In this document: positions 26,312-32,757 of the stretch, in pieces | Layout of the letters: each line of letters begins with the position of its first letter | Position numbering within the stretch: position 1 is the first letter of the stretch | Assembly (NCBI GenBank): GCA_020438485.1 | Contig: JAGQUM010000050.1 | Location: forward strand, 1-34,984 | Origin: Thermoleophilia bacterium | GTDB lineage: Bacteria; Actinomycetota; Thermoleophilia; Miltoncostaeales; Miltoncostaeaceae | Direction of reading: 5' to 3' | Length of the DNA: 34,984 bases | Notes under the pieces: model-generated | The model's database searches: none | Told to the model about the DNA's origin: nothing | Seen by the model: only the letters and a program-made list of their open reading frames with translations | Position numbers and translations under genes: made by a program

Positions 26312-26334
26312 GCGGGGGGAACGACTCCCCCCGC
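26312..26334 (+). terminator. Strong hairpin after nei2
   Basis: GCGGGGGGA (26312-26320) and TCCCCCCGC (26326-26334) form a perfect nine-base stem with a five-base loop, 23 bases after the stop of nei2. No T-tract follows, but stems alone often end transcription in high-GC actinobacteria. Confidence 0.6.
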
Positions 26335-26364
26335 CGGGCTGATCAACTCCGGGACGAGCGTCCA

Positions 26365-26374
26365 GTGCATGCAC
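26365..26374. promoter_or_regulatory. Palindrome GTGCATGCAC upstream of the carrier-protein operon
   Basis: A perfect 10-base palindrome 86 bases before the carrier-protein start, in the only intergenic space of this operon (26335-26459). It may be an operator. I cannot see a convincing -35/-10 pair near it. The ribosome binding site for the operon is GAGGTG at 26447-26452. Confidence 0.3.
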
Positions 26375-26459
26375 GGGCGCCGGGGAGCACAATCAGCGTG
26401 AGGGGCAAACGCCGCCGCGCGCGGAGGCCGCCCCGCCAGGACAACCGAGGTGCCACAGG

Positions 26460-26696
26460 ATGAAGGAACGCGTCCGCCGTATCGTGATGGACCACGGGCG
26501 GCTCTCCGTTGCCTCGCTCTCCGACGCGGACGACCTGTACCGCGCCGGCATGACGTCGCACAGCAGCGTCAACGTGATGCTGGCGCTGGAGTCCGAGTTC
26601 GACATCGAGTTCCCCGACGAGATGCTGACCCGCGAGACGTTCGCGACCATCGACGCCATCGTCGGTGCGGTGGGCTCGCTGGCGGGGGCCGCCTGA
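26460..26696 (+). CDS. Dedicated carrier protein (ACP/PCP-like)
   Basis: A 78-residue four-helix carrier protein. The phosphopantetheine attachment region reads LYRAGMTSHSSVNVMLALE. Aligned with ACP (DSLDTVELVMALE), Ser33 is the modified serine, though the usual DSL is TSH. The following helix region EFDIEFPDEMLTRETF is typical. Carrier proteins next to amino acid:carrier-protein ligases are known to accept an activated amino acid rather than a fatty acid, and the same operon encodes such a ligase here. GAGGTG seven bases upstream supports ATG 26460. Its TGA overlaps the ATG of the next gene (TGATG). Confidence 0.85.
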   Translation: MKERVRRIVMDHGRLSVASLSDADDLYRAGMTSHSSVNVMLALESEFDIEFPDEMLTRETFATIDAIVGAVGSLAGAA

Positions 26697-27850
26697 TGGC
26701 CGCCGCCGCGTTCCACGAGGCCGTCGCCGCCGCGGCCGGCGTCGCAGCCCAGCACGCCGACGACGTCGACGCCCGGGCGCGCTTCCCGCGCGAGGCCATC
26801 GACGCCCTCCGCGATGGGGGCACACTCGGCGCGTCGGTGGGCACGGCTCACGGCGGCCCCGATGTGGGCTTCGCGGACATCTGCGACGCGTGCCGCGTGC
26901 TGTCCCGTGGTTGCGCCGCCACCGGGATGATCTTCGCGATGCACCACATCCAGGTGGCCAGCATCGCCCGCCACGCCGGGGACTCCGCGTACATACGCGA
27001 TTACCTGGGGCGAGTGGCGTCCGAGCAGCGCCTCGTCGCCTCGGCGACATCGGAGGTGGGGACCGGCGGCGACCTGCGGCGCAGCATCGCATGCGTCGAG
27101 GACCGGGGCGGCGGCCGGCTCGGCTTCACGAAGAACGCCCCCACGGTGTCGTACGGCGGGCACGCCGACGACGTGCTGACCACCGTCTGGCGCGGACCCG
27201 ATGCGGATGCGTCCGACCAGGTGCTGGTGCTGACCGCGCGCGACGAGAGCGGCATGACGCAGACCGGCGAGTGGGACACCATGGGCATGCGCGGCACGTG
27301 CAGCCCCGGGTTCGAGATCTCGGCGGTGTTCGGCCCCGAGCAGATCGTCCCGGGCGAGTTCGCCCCCATCTGCTCCGAGACGATGGTGCCGTGGTCGCAC
27401 CTCACGTGGGCCCACGTCTGGCTGGGCATCGCCACGTCCGCCGTGGGACGGGCCCAGGCCATGGTGCGGGCGCAGGGCCGCCGCAGCCCCGACGTCACGC
27501 CGGAGGCCGGCGGCCGCCTGTCGGCCGTCGTGGCCCGCCTGCAGGCCATGCGGGCGTTCGTGGACGCGGCCACCGCCGAGTACGCGGCGTTGATGGACGG
27601 CGACCCGGCCCACCTGTCGAGCTTCGGATACGGCCTGCGGATCAACAACCTCAAGATCCGGGCCAGCGAGGACGTCGCGGCGATCTGCCACGACGCGCTG
27701 GGCGTCGTCGGCATCGCGGGATACCGCAACGGCACGCCGTTCTCCCTGGGGCGCCACGTCCGCGACAGCCTGTCGGCCGCCCTGATGATCGGCAACGAGC
27801 GCATCCACGCCACCAACGCCCGCATCCTGCTGGTGCAGCGCGAGGTCTGA
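26696..27850 (+). CDS. Acyl-CoA-dehydrogenase-like flavoprotein of the carrier-protein operon
   Basis: A 384-residue protein with the acyl-CoA dehydrogenase fold: alpha-helical N-terminal domain, middle beta-domain (SATSEVGTGGDLRRS; EWDTMGMRGTCSPGFEI), and C-terminal helical bundle with the FAD/dimer region (LGVVGIAGYRNGTPFSLGRHVRD). At the place where classical enzymes carry the catalytic Glu (YEGT), the sequence reads MIGNERI, putting Ile365 there, so it is unlikely to be an ordinary fatty acyl-CoA dehydrogenase. Members near carrier proteins can oxidise aminoacyl thioesters on the carrier, as in prolyl-carrier oxidation. It is coupled to the carrier-protein gene by TGATG, and the ligase gene starts two bases after its stop. 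Confidence 0.85.
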   Translation: MAAAAFHEAVAAAAGVAAQHADDVDARARFPREAIDALRDGGTLGASVGTAHGGPDVGFADICDACRVLSRGCAATGMIFAMHHIQVASIARHAGDSAYIRDYLGRVASEQRLVASATSEVGTGGDLRRSIACVEDRGGGRLGFTKNAPTVSYGGHADDVLTTVWRGPDADASDQVLVLTARDESGMTQTGEWDTMGMRGTCSPGFEISAVFGPEQIVPGEFAPICSETMVPWSHLTWAHVWLGIATSAVGRAQAMVRAQGRRSPDVTPEAGGRLSAVVARLQAMRAFVDAATAEYAALMDGDPAHLSSFGYGLRINNLKIRASEDVAAICHDALGVVGIAGYRNGTPFSLGRHVRDSLSAALMIGNERIHATNARILLVQREV

Positions 27851-27852
27851 CC

Positions 27853-28785
27853 GTGGCCGCCGACGACTCCCCCACCCCGTTCCGCGACGAACTCGTCGCA
27901 CGCGGCCACCTCATCCCCAGCGGCCAGCCCGGCGTGTTCGGCCGCGGCGACGAGTTCGAGCGGGTGTGCACCGGGTTCGACCGCCTCGTGGATGACGCGG
28001 TGGCCCCCGACGGGGCCGAGCGGCTGCGCTTCCCTCCGCTCGTGCCGAAGCTCAGCATCGAGAGGGTGGGGTATCTCAAGTCGTTCCCGGACCTCATCGG
28101 GGCCGTCTTCGGGTTCCGCGGCGACGAGGCCGAGGCGGCCGAGATGGCCCAGACCGCGTGGGAACACGGCGACTGGTCGGGCCACCTTCGTCAGATGGAC
28201 GTGACGCTCACCCCCGCGGGCTGCTACCCCTGCTACCCGGCCGTCGCCGCGCGCGGGCGCCTGGCGGCGGACGGCGCGCTGCTGGACCTGGGGCCGTGCA
28301 GCGTGTTCCGCAACGAGCCGTCCGACGACCCGGCGCGCCTGCAGGCGTTCCGCATGCGCGAGGTGGTGCGCATCGGCACCCCCGAGCAGGTGCTGGAGTG
28401 GCGTGAGCGGTGGATGAGGCGCGCCCAGGACGTCTTCGCCCGCGTCGAACTGGACGCCGACGTCGACGTCGCCAACGACCCGTTCTTCGGCCGCGGCGGC
28501 AGGATGCTGGCCAAGAATCAGCGGGCCCTCCAGCTGAAGTTCGAGGTGCTCGCCCCCATCGCCACGAACGCGCCCACCGCCATCTCCAGCTTCAACTACC
28601 ACCAGGACCACTTCGGCCACGCGTTCGGGATCGAGCGGCACGACGGTGAGGTTGCCCACTCCGCGTGCCTCGGCTTCGGCCTCGAGCGCGTCGCGATGGC
28701 GCTGATGCGCCGCCACGGCACCGACGTGGGCTCCTGGCCCTCCGACGTGATGCGCGAACTGCGGCTGGACGGGCCCCGGCCGTGA
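27853..28785 (+). CDS. Amino acid:[carrier protein] ligase (truncated seryl-tRNA-synthetase homologue)
   Basis: A 310-residue class II aminoacyl-tRNA-synthetase catalytic core without a tRNA-binding domain. Motif 2 reads CSVFRNEPSDDPARLQAFRMRE and motif 3 GFGLERVAMAL. Predicted zinc ligands in the active site are Cys124 (TPAGCYPCYP), Glu170 (FRMREVVRIG) and Cys272 (SACLGFGLER), the Cys-Glu-Cys set shared with methanogenic-type SerRS and with amino acid:carrier-protein ligases characterised from Bradyrhizobium and Agrobacterium. Those enzymes load glycine or alanine onto the phosphopantetheine of a carrier protein encoded nearby, not onto tRNA. GTG 27853 is two bases after the upstream stop. 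The end overlaps the hydrolase start (GTGA). Confidence 0.9.
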   Translation: MAADDSPTPFRDELVARGHLIPSGQPGVFGRGDEFERVCTGFDRLVDDAVAPDGAERLRFPPLVPKLSIERVGYLKSFPDLIGAVFGFRGDEAEAAEMAQTAWEHGDWSGHLRQMDVTLTPAGCYPCYPAVAARGRLAADGALLDLGPCSVFRNEPSDDPARLQAFRMREVVRIGTPEQVLEWRERWMRRAQDVFARVELDADVDVANDPFFGRGGRMLAKNQRALQLKFEVLAPIATNAPTAISSFNYHQDHFGHAFGIERHDGEVAHSACLGFGLERVAMALMRRHGTDVGSWPSDVMRELRLDGPRP

Positions 28786-30554
28786 ACACCGACACCGTGC
28801 CCTCCCACTCCGCACCCGAGGCCCCCGGAAGCGCCACCCGCCACGGGTACTTCACCACGTCGAACGGCGTTCCGCTGCTGGGGCACCTGCACGGGGGCAC
28901 CGCCGAGCGAGGGGTCGCCGCGCTCATCGTGGCCCCGTTCGGCTGGGAGGACGTGTGCAGCTACCGTCCGCGCCGCGCGCTGGCCCGGCGCCTGGCCGCC
29001 GAGGGGATCCCCACGCTGCGCTTCGACGCCCCCGGCGCCGGCGACAGCGCGGGCGACGCCTCGCTGCCGGGCCGCGTGGACGCCTGGATCGACGCCGTCG
29101 CCCGCGCGGCGCAGGTTCTGCGGGACGAGACGGGGTGCGCGCGCGCCGTCGCCGTCGGGATCGGGCCCGGCGCCGTCGTGGCGGGGCACGCGCTGCTTGC
29201 CGGCGCCCTCCTGGACGCCGCCGTGCTATGGCCCGCCGTGGGGCGCGGCCGCCAGTTCGTGCGCGAGATGGCGGCGCTGAGGCGGCTGGAGCGCCAGGAG
29301 TACGCGTCCGAGGCCGACGATGGCGAGGACGACGGCACCGTCGCCGGGTTCCTGGCCGACGCCGCGTTCCGCGACGCGCTGTCCGCGCTCGACCTGGCCG
29401 ATGCCGCCGGGTCCGGCTCGCTCGCGGGCGCCCGGGTGCTGGCGATGGGCCGCGACGGCATCGCGCCGGACGCGCGCCTCGTGGACGCCCTGCGCGGCGG
29501 CGGCGCCTCGGTCGAAACCGACGGGGGGGCCGGATACGGCGCCATGATGGCCGACCCCCAGGCGGCGCGCATCCACGGCGACACCTCCGCCCGCATCGCC
29601 GGGTTCTGCCTGGACGTCGGCCAGGACCTGCCCGCCGGCGACGTGACGGCAGTGCTGCAGCCCACCGCGCGGGTTGCGGACGGCGTCGACGAGCACCCTG
29701 TCGAGCTGCGTGCGGCGGACGACGGGCCCACGCTGTTCGGCCTGTGGTGCCGGCCCGCCGGCGGCGCGGCGGCCGATCGGGTCGCCGTGTTCCTCAACGC
29801 GGGCAGCGTGCGACACATCGGCCCCAACCGGCTGTGGGTGGAGATGGCCCGCGACCTCGCGCGGAGGGGCATCCCCAGCCTGCGCGCCGACCTGTCGGGC
29901 ATCGGCGACGGCGACGGCGACGAGGACCTGCGCACGCAGGAGGCTGGGCTGCACGACCCGTCGCTGGTGGTCGAGGCCCGCCACGTCGTCGACGCGGCCC
30001 TCGCGGGCTCCGGCGCGGCCCGCGCAGGGCTGGTGGGCCTGTGCAGCGGCGCGGCATGGAGCGCGCACGTGGCCGCCGACGACATGCGCGTCGACCGCGC
30101 CGTGATGATCAACCCCCGGTACATCGTGTGGGACCAGGACGTCGCCGACGCCCGCGAGACCGCAAGCGCGTCCACGTCGGTGCTGCGCCGCTCCGCGTGG
30201 CGCAAGCTGGCGGAGGGCCGCGTGACGCCCCGTCGAGCGGCGGCCGTGGCCCACGCGATGCTCACCCGCGCGGTGGGGGCCGCCACCCGGCGCCGGTCGT
30301 CGCGCGACGTGCCACCGGCCGCGGCCGACGTGGTCCGCCGCCTCGGCCGCCCGGGCCTGCGGGCGCTGTTCGTGTTCACGGCCGGCGAACCCCTGCTGGA
30401 GGAGCTCGAGGCCGACCGGCTACTGGCCCGCCGCGACGCTCCCGACGTCGTGCGGCTGGAGGACGCGGGCCACACGCTGCGGCCGCGCTGGGCGCAGGAG
30501 CGCGCGATCGAGATCGTGTCGCGGCACGTCGCCGGCGACGACCGCCCGGCCTAG
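28782..30554 (+). CDS. Tandem alpha/beta-hydrolase of the carrier-protein operon
   Basis: A 590-residue cytoplasmic protein made of two alpha/beta-hydrolase domains, about 20-280 and 305-585. They resemble exosortase-system-associated hydrolases (APFGWEDVCSYRPRRALARRL; FLNAGSVRHIGPNRLW). In domain 1 the nucleophile elbow is GIGPG (126-130), with no Ser, Cys or Asp, so this half is probably inactive. In domain 2 the elbow is GLCSG (419-423), placing Cys421 as nucleophile, and a late His lies in DAGHTLRP. It could release or transfer the aminoacyl group from the carrier protein, which is inference from the operon. GTG 28782 overlaps the ligase stop. Its TAG shares CTAG with the stop of the convergent YihY gene. 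Confidence 0.8.
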   Translation: MNTDTVPSHSAPEAPGSATRHGYFTTSNGVPLLGHLHGGTAERGVAALIVAPFGWEDVCSYRPRRALARRLAAEGIPTLRFDAPGAGDSAGDASLPGRVDAWIDAVARAAQVLRDETGCARAVAVGIGPGAVVAGHALLAGALLDAAVLWPAVGRGRQFVREMAALRRLERQEYASEADDGEDDGTVAGFLADAAFRDALSALDLADAAGSGSLAGARVLAMGRDGIAPDARLVDALRGGGASVETDGGAGYGAMMADPQAARIHGDTSARIAGFCLDVGQDLPAGDVTAVLQPTARVADGVDEHPVELRAADDGPTLFGLWCRPAGGAAADRVAVFLNAGSVRHIGPNRLWVEMARDLARRGIPSLRADLSGIGDGDGDEDLRTQEAGLHDPSLVVEARHVVDAALAGSGAARAGLVGLCSGAAWSAHVAADDMRVDRAVMINPRYIVWDQDVADARETASASTSVLRRSAWRKLAEGRVTPRRAAAVAHAMLTRAVGAATRRRSSRDVPPAAADVVRRLGRPGLRALFVFTAGEPLLEELEADRLLARRDAPDVVRLEDAGHTLRPRWAQERAIEIVSRHVAGDDRPA

Positions 30555-31522
30555 ATGTCCTCGGCGTCTCGCGCGCGCGACGCGCGGCGCAGGCGTCCCC
30601 GCAGGAACCGGTACTCCTGGTTGGCCTCCGCCCCCACGAGCAGCACGACCCCCAGGGCCCAGAGGAACGTGAGGTACACCACGATGGTCGCCAGGCCGCC
30701 GTACACGGCGAAGCTGTCGAACAGCGACAGGTACCAGGCGAACGCCTGCGTGAAGCCGATCGTCCCGATGGACGCCACGAGCACGCCCAGCCCGTAGCTG
30801 CGGTGGGCCCGCTCGGGGTCGTTGGGCCCGAAGCGGTAGATCACCCAGATCATCACCAGCAGCATCAGGACCGCGACGGGGAACCACAGGTCGGCCAGCC
30901 GCCGCACCGTCGCGTGGTCCCAGTCGTAGCGGTCCCCCAGGAAGCCGATGAAGTCCTGCCCGACCAGCAGGGCACCGTTCACGATCACCATCCAGAACGC
31001 CCACATGGCAGCGAACGCAATCCCCACGAACTTGCCGCGCACCCACCCCCGGTGCGGCACGTCGGCCGCCCGGTCGAGGCCCGTGATGAGGGCCCCGATG
31101 GCGTTGCCCACCAGGTAGAGGGCGCCGAGGCTGCCGACCACCAGGAACACGGCGGCGCGCCCCTGGTTGCGGGCCGCCGAGCGCAGCACATCACCCAGGA
31201 TCTCCTGGTACGCCTGGGGGATCTGCTCGCGGTACGTGTCCTGCACCCGCGTCGCGGCGTCCCGGCCGCCCACCAGGCTCACGGCGGAGATGATCACGAT
31301 GAACAGCGGCACGGTGGCGATGAACGCGTTGTAGGCGAACTGGCTGGCCAGGCCCGTCACCTGGTCCCGTTGGGAGCGCATGGTGGTACCCACGATGAGC
31401 CGCCACAGCGTGCGCACGACCCGGACGGGCAGCGCTCGGCGGCGCGGCGCCGCGGGGATCTCGGGTTCCGCCGCAGGGGCGCCCGCCGCCGGCGAAGGGA
31501 GGTGGGGTGGGCCGTCGGTCAT
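30551..31522 (-). CDS. YihY/BrkB-family membrane protein
   Basis: A 323-residue inner-membrane protein with about six transmembrane helices, typical of the YihY/virulence-factor-BrkB family. Recognisable blocks are the start of the core (QVTGLASQFAYNAFIATVPLFIV), a long amphipathic loop, LFDSFAVYGGLATIVVYLTFLWA and the final GAEANQEYRF, a family signature near the last helix. It has a Pro/Ala-rich cytoplasmic N-terminus. The biochemical role is not settled; early naming as ribonuclease BN was wrong. ATG 31522 or ATG 31546 are both possible and neither has a ribosome binding site. The stop overlaps the stop of the tandem hydrolase (CTAG at 30551-30554). Confidence 0.87.
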   Translation of the reverse strand: MTDGPPHLPSPAAGAPAAEPEIPAAPRRRALPVRVVRTLWRLIVGTTMRSQRDQVTGLASQFAYNAFIATVPLFIVIISAVSLVGGRDAATRVQDTYREQIPQAYQEILGDVLRSAARNQGRAAVFLVVGSLGALYLVGNAIGALITGLDRAADVPHRGWVRGKFVGIAFAAMWAFWMVIVNGALLVGQDFIGFLGDRYDWDHATVRRLADLWFPVAVLMLLVMIWVIYRFGPNDPERAHRSYGLGVLVASIGTIGFTQAFAWYLSLFDSFAVYGGLATIVVYLTFLWALGVVLLVGAEANQEYRFLRGRLRRASRARDAEDI

Positions 31523-31652
31523 TCTCGGGAGGATGCAATCACGCATCGGCGTGACATGCCTTTCGCCCCCACCACGGGCCTCACCTGCCCGAACGTCCAG
31601 CGGCGGCCACCCGGGCGGGGGGTGAAACCGTGATGAAACTGCGCAAACCTCC

Positions 31653-31775
31653 TAGTGAGGGATCGTCCGGGATGCTCCGCATTCGGGGTGTGCGCGCAAG
31701 GGCACAGCGCCGCGCGCCTCGAGCGAGAAAGCCGCACCGGACGCCGGCTGGCTCGCAATGGGCGGTCCCTCACTG
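31653..31775 (+). ncRNA. Candidate structured RNA with a four-way junction
   Basis: Bases 31653-31669 pair with 31759-31775 in a 17-pair helix: 13 Watson-Crick and 4 G-U pairs, with a perfect nine-base core (AGTGAGGGA/TCCCTCACT). Inside, three hairpins abut without gaps: 31670-31684 (six pairs, three-base loop), 31685-31720 (ten pairs plus a three-pair tip, one bulge) and 31721-31754 (four and five pairs around an internal loop). Only 31755-31758 (GCAA) remain unpaired at the junction. The G-U pairs favour a plus-strand transcript, since they would be A-C mismatches on the minus strand. It could be a small RNA or the leader of the next gene. It matches no RNA family I recognise. Confidence 0.45.
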
Positions 31776-31797
31776 CTCGCGTCCGCGCGCTTTCGAC

Positions 31798-31803
31798 TAT
31801 GAA
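31798..31803 (+). promoter_or_regulatory. Candidate -10 box for the 3-hydroxyisobutyrate dehydrogenase-like gene
   Basis: TATGAA is followed by seven bases and ATG 31811, the same layout as for yaaA and lhr. If used, the message is leaderless and the structured element upstream is a separate transcript. An overlapping in-frame ATG at 31799 lies within this box. Confidence 0.33.
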
Positions 31804-31810
31804 TACCGGC

Positions 31811-32656
31811 ATGGACGTGGGCTTCATCGGGACCGGGCTCATGGGCGCGGGCATGGTGCGCAACCTCCGCGACGCGGGTCACGACGTCACCGTGTTCGCG
31901 CGCACGCCCGCGCGCGCCCCCGAAATGGGTGTGCCCGTCGTGACCGACGTGACGGGCGCCGTCTCGGGACGCGACGCCGCGGGCCTGTGCGTCACCGACT
32001 CGGGCGACTCGGCGGAGGTGGTGCGCGCGATACTGGCCACTGCGCAGCCGCCGCCGCTGATCCTCGACATGAGCACCATCGCGCCGGCGGCGGCCCGGTC
32101 GCTGGCCGCCGAGTGCGCCGCCCACGGGGTCGCCTACCTCGACTGCCCGGTGAGCGGCGGCCCGCCGGGGGCCGACGCGGGGACCCTGGCGATCATGTGC
32201 GGCGGAGACGCGGACGCGTACGCGCGGGCCGCGCCGCTGCTCGACGCGATGGGCGACCCGGCCCGGCGCACGTACTGCGGGCCGTCCGGCGCGGGCCTGG
32301 TGGCGAAGCTCGTCAACAACGCCCTGGTGGGCGTCATCAGCGCGTCCACGGCCGAGGCCCTCGGCATGGCCCAGCGGGCGGGGCTCGACCCGGCGCTGGC
32401 ACGCGAGGTGGTGCTCGGCGCGACGGGCGCGTCGTGGCAGTTGGAGAACCTCTTCCCTCGCGTCCTCGCCGGCGACCACGCGCCCGGGTTCACGGCCCAG
32501 AACCTCGTGAAGGACCTCGGCCACGCGCTGGGTCTGGATGACACCCCGATGCCGTTCGCCGAGGAGGCCCTGCGGCAGATGGCCGAAGTCGACCCCGCGC
32601 TCGACTACGGCGCCGTCGCGCGCCGTTCGATGGAGCTCCCGGAGAACCGCCGGTAA
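31811..32656 (+). CDS. Beta-hydroxyacid dehydrogenase (3-hydroxyisobutyrate dehydrogenase type)
   Basis: A 281-residue NAD(P)-dependent oxidoreductase. The Rossmann start is VGFIGTGLMGAGMVRNL. The substrate-binding signature DCPVSGGPPGADAGTLAIMCGG is clear (DxPVSGG). The catalytic lysine is in VAKLVNNALVG, and the C-terminal helical domain follows (FTAQNLVKDLGHAL). Family substrates include 3-hydroxyisobutyrate, tartronate semialdehyde and succinic semialdehyde. The second position of the cofactor loop is followed by FARTPAR, whose Arg suggests NADPH preference. ATG 31811 is used, with ATG 31799 (adding MNTG) as an alternative; neither has a ribosome binding site. A hairpin follows the stop. 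Confidence 0.88.
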   Translation: MDVGFIGTGLMGAGMVRNLRDAGHDVTVFARTPARAPEMGVPVVTDVTGAVSGRDAAGLCVTDSGDSAEVVRAILATAQPPPLILDMSTIAPAAARSLAAECAAHGVAYLDCPVSGGPPGADAGTLAIMCGGDADAYARAAPLLDAMGDPARRTYCGPSGAGLVAKLVNNALVGVISASTAEALGMAQRAGLDPALAREVVLGATGASWQLENLFPRVLAGDHAPGFTAQNLVKDLGHALGLDDTPMPFAEEALRQMAEVDPALDYGAVARRSMELPENRR

Positions 32657-32659
32657 CGC

Positions 32660-32678
32660 CGGCGGGCAGGCCCCGCCG
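32660..32678 (+). terminator. Hairpin after the dehydrogenase gene
   Basis: CGGCGGG (32660-32666) and CCCGCCG (32672-32678) form a perfect seven-base stem with a five-base loop, starting four bases after the stop codon. No T-tract follows. Confidence 0.45.
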
Positions 32679-32744
32679 CACCCGGGGCGAAACAACCGGG
32701 GTGTTCTCGCACCCGGCCATTACAGAACGCCGACACCCCGTTGC

Positions 32745-32750
32745 TAGCGT
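32745..32750 (+). promoter_or_regulatory. Candidate -10 box of a leaderless transcript for the secreted TIM-barrel gene
   Basis: TAGCGT is followed by seven bases and GTG 32758, the first codon of a good signal peptide. There is no Shine-Dalgarno sequence. A weak -35 candidate TTACAG lies at 32720-32725. Confidence 0.4.
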
Positions 32751-32757
32751 CGTCGGC

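Noticed and set aside
26450-26695. Extended N-terminus of the flavoprotein overlapping the carrier-protein gene
   Set aside because: The carrier-protein frame has a full family match and its own ribosome binding site; the extension is Arg-rich and has none.
31653-31775. The structured element as tRNA, 5S, 6S, SRP RNA or a known riboswitch
   Set aside because: None of the conserved sequence marks of these RNAs that I know are present, so it is left as an unknown candidate.
31655-31810. N-terminal extension of the hydroxyacid dehydrogenase through the structured element
   Set aside because: The extra residues are basic and unlike the family, which starts at the Rossmann strand VGFIGTG.
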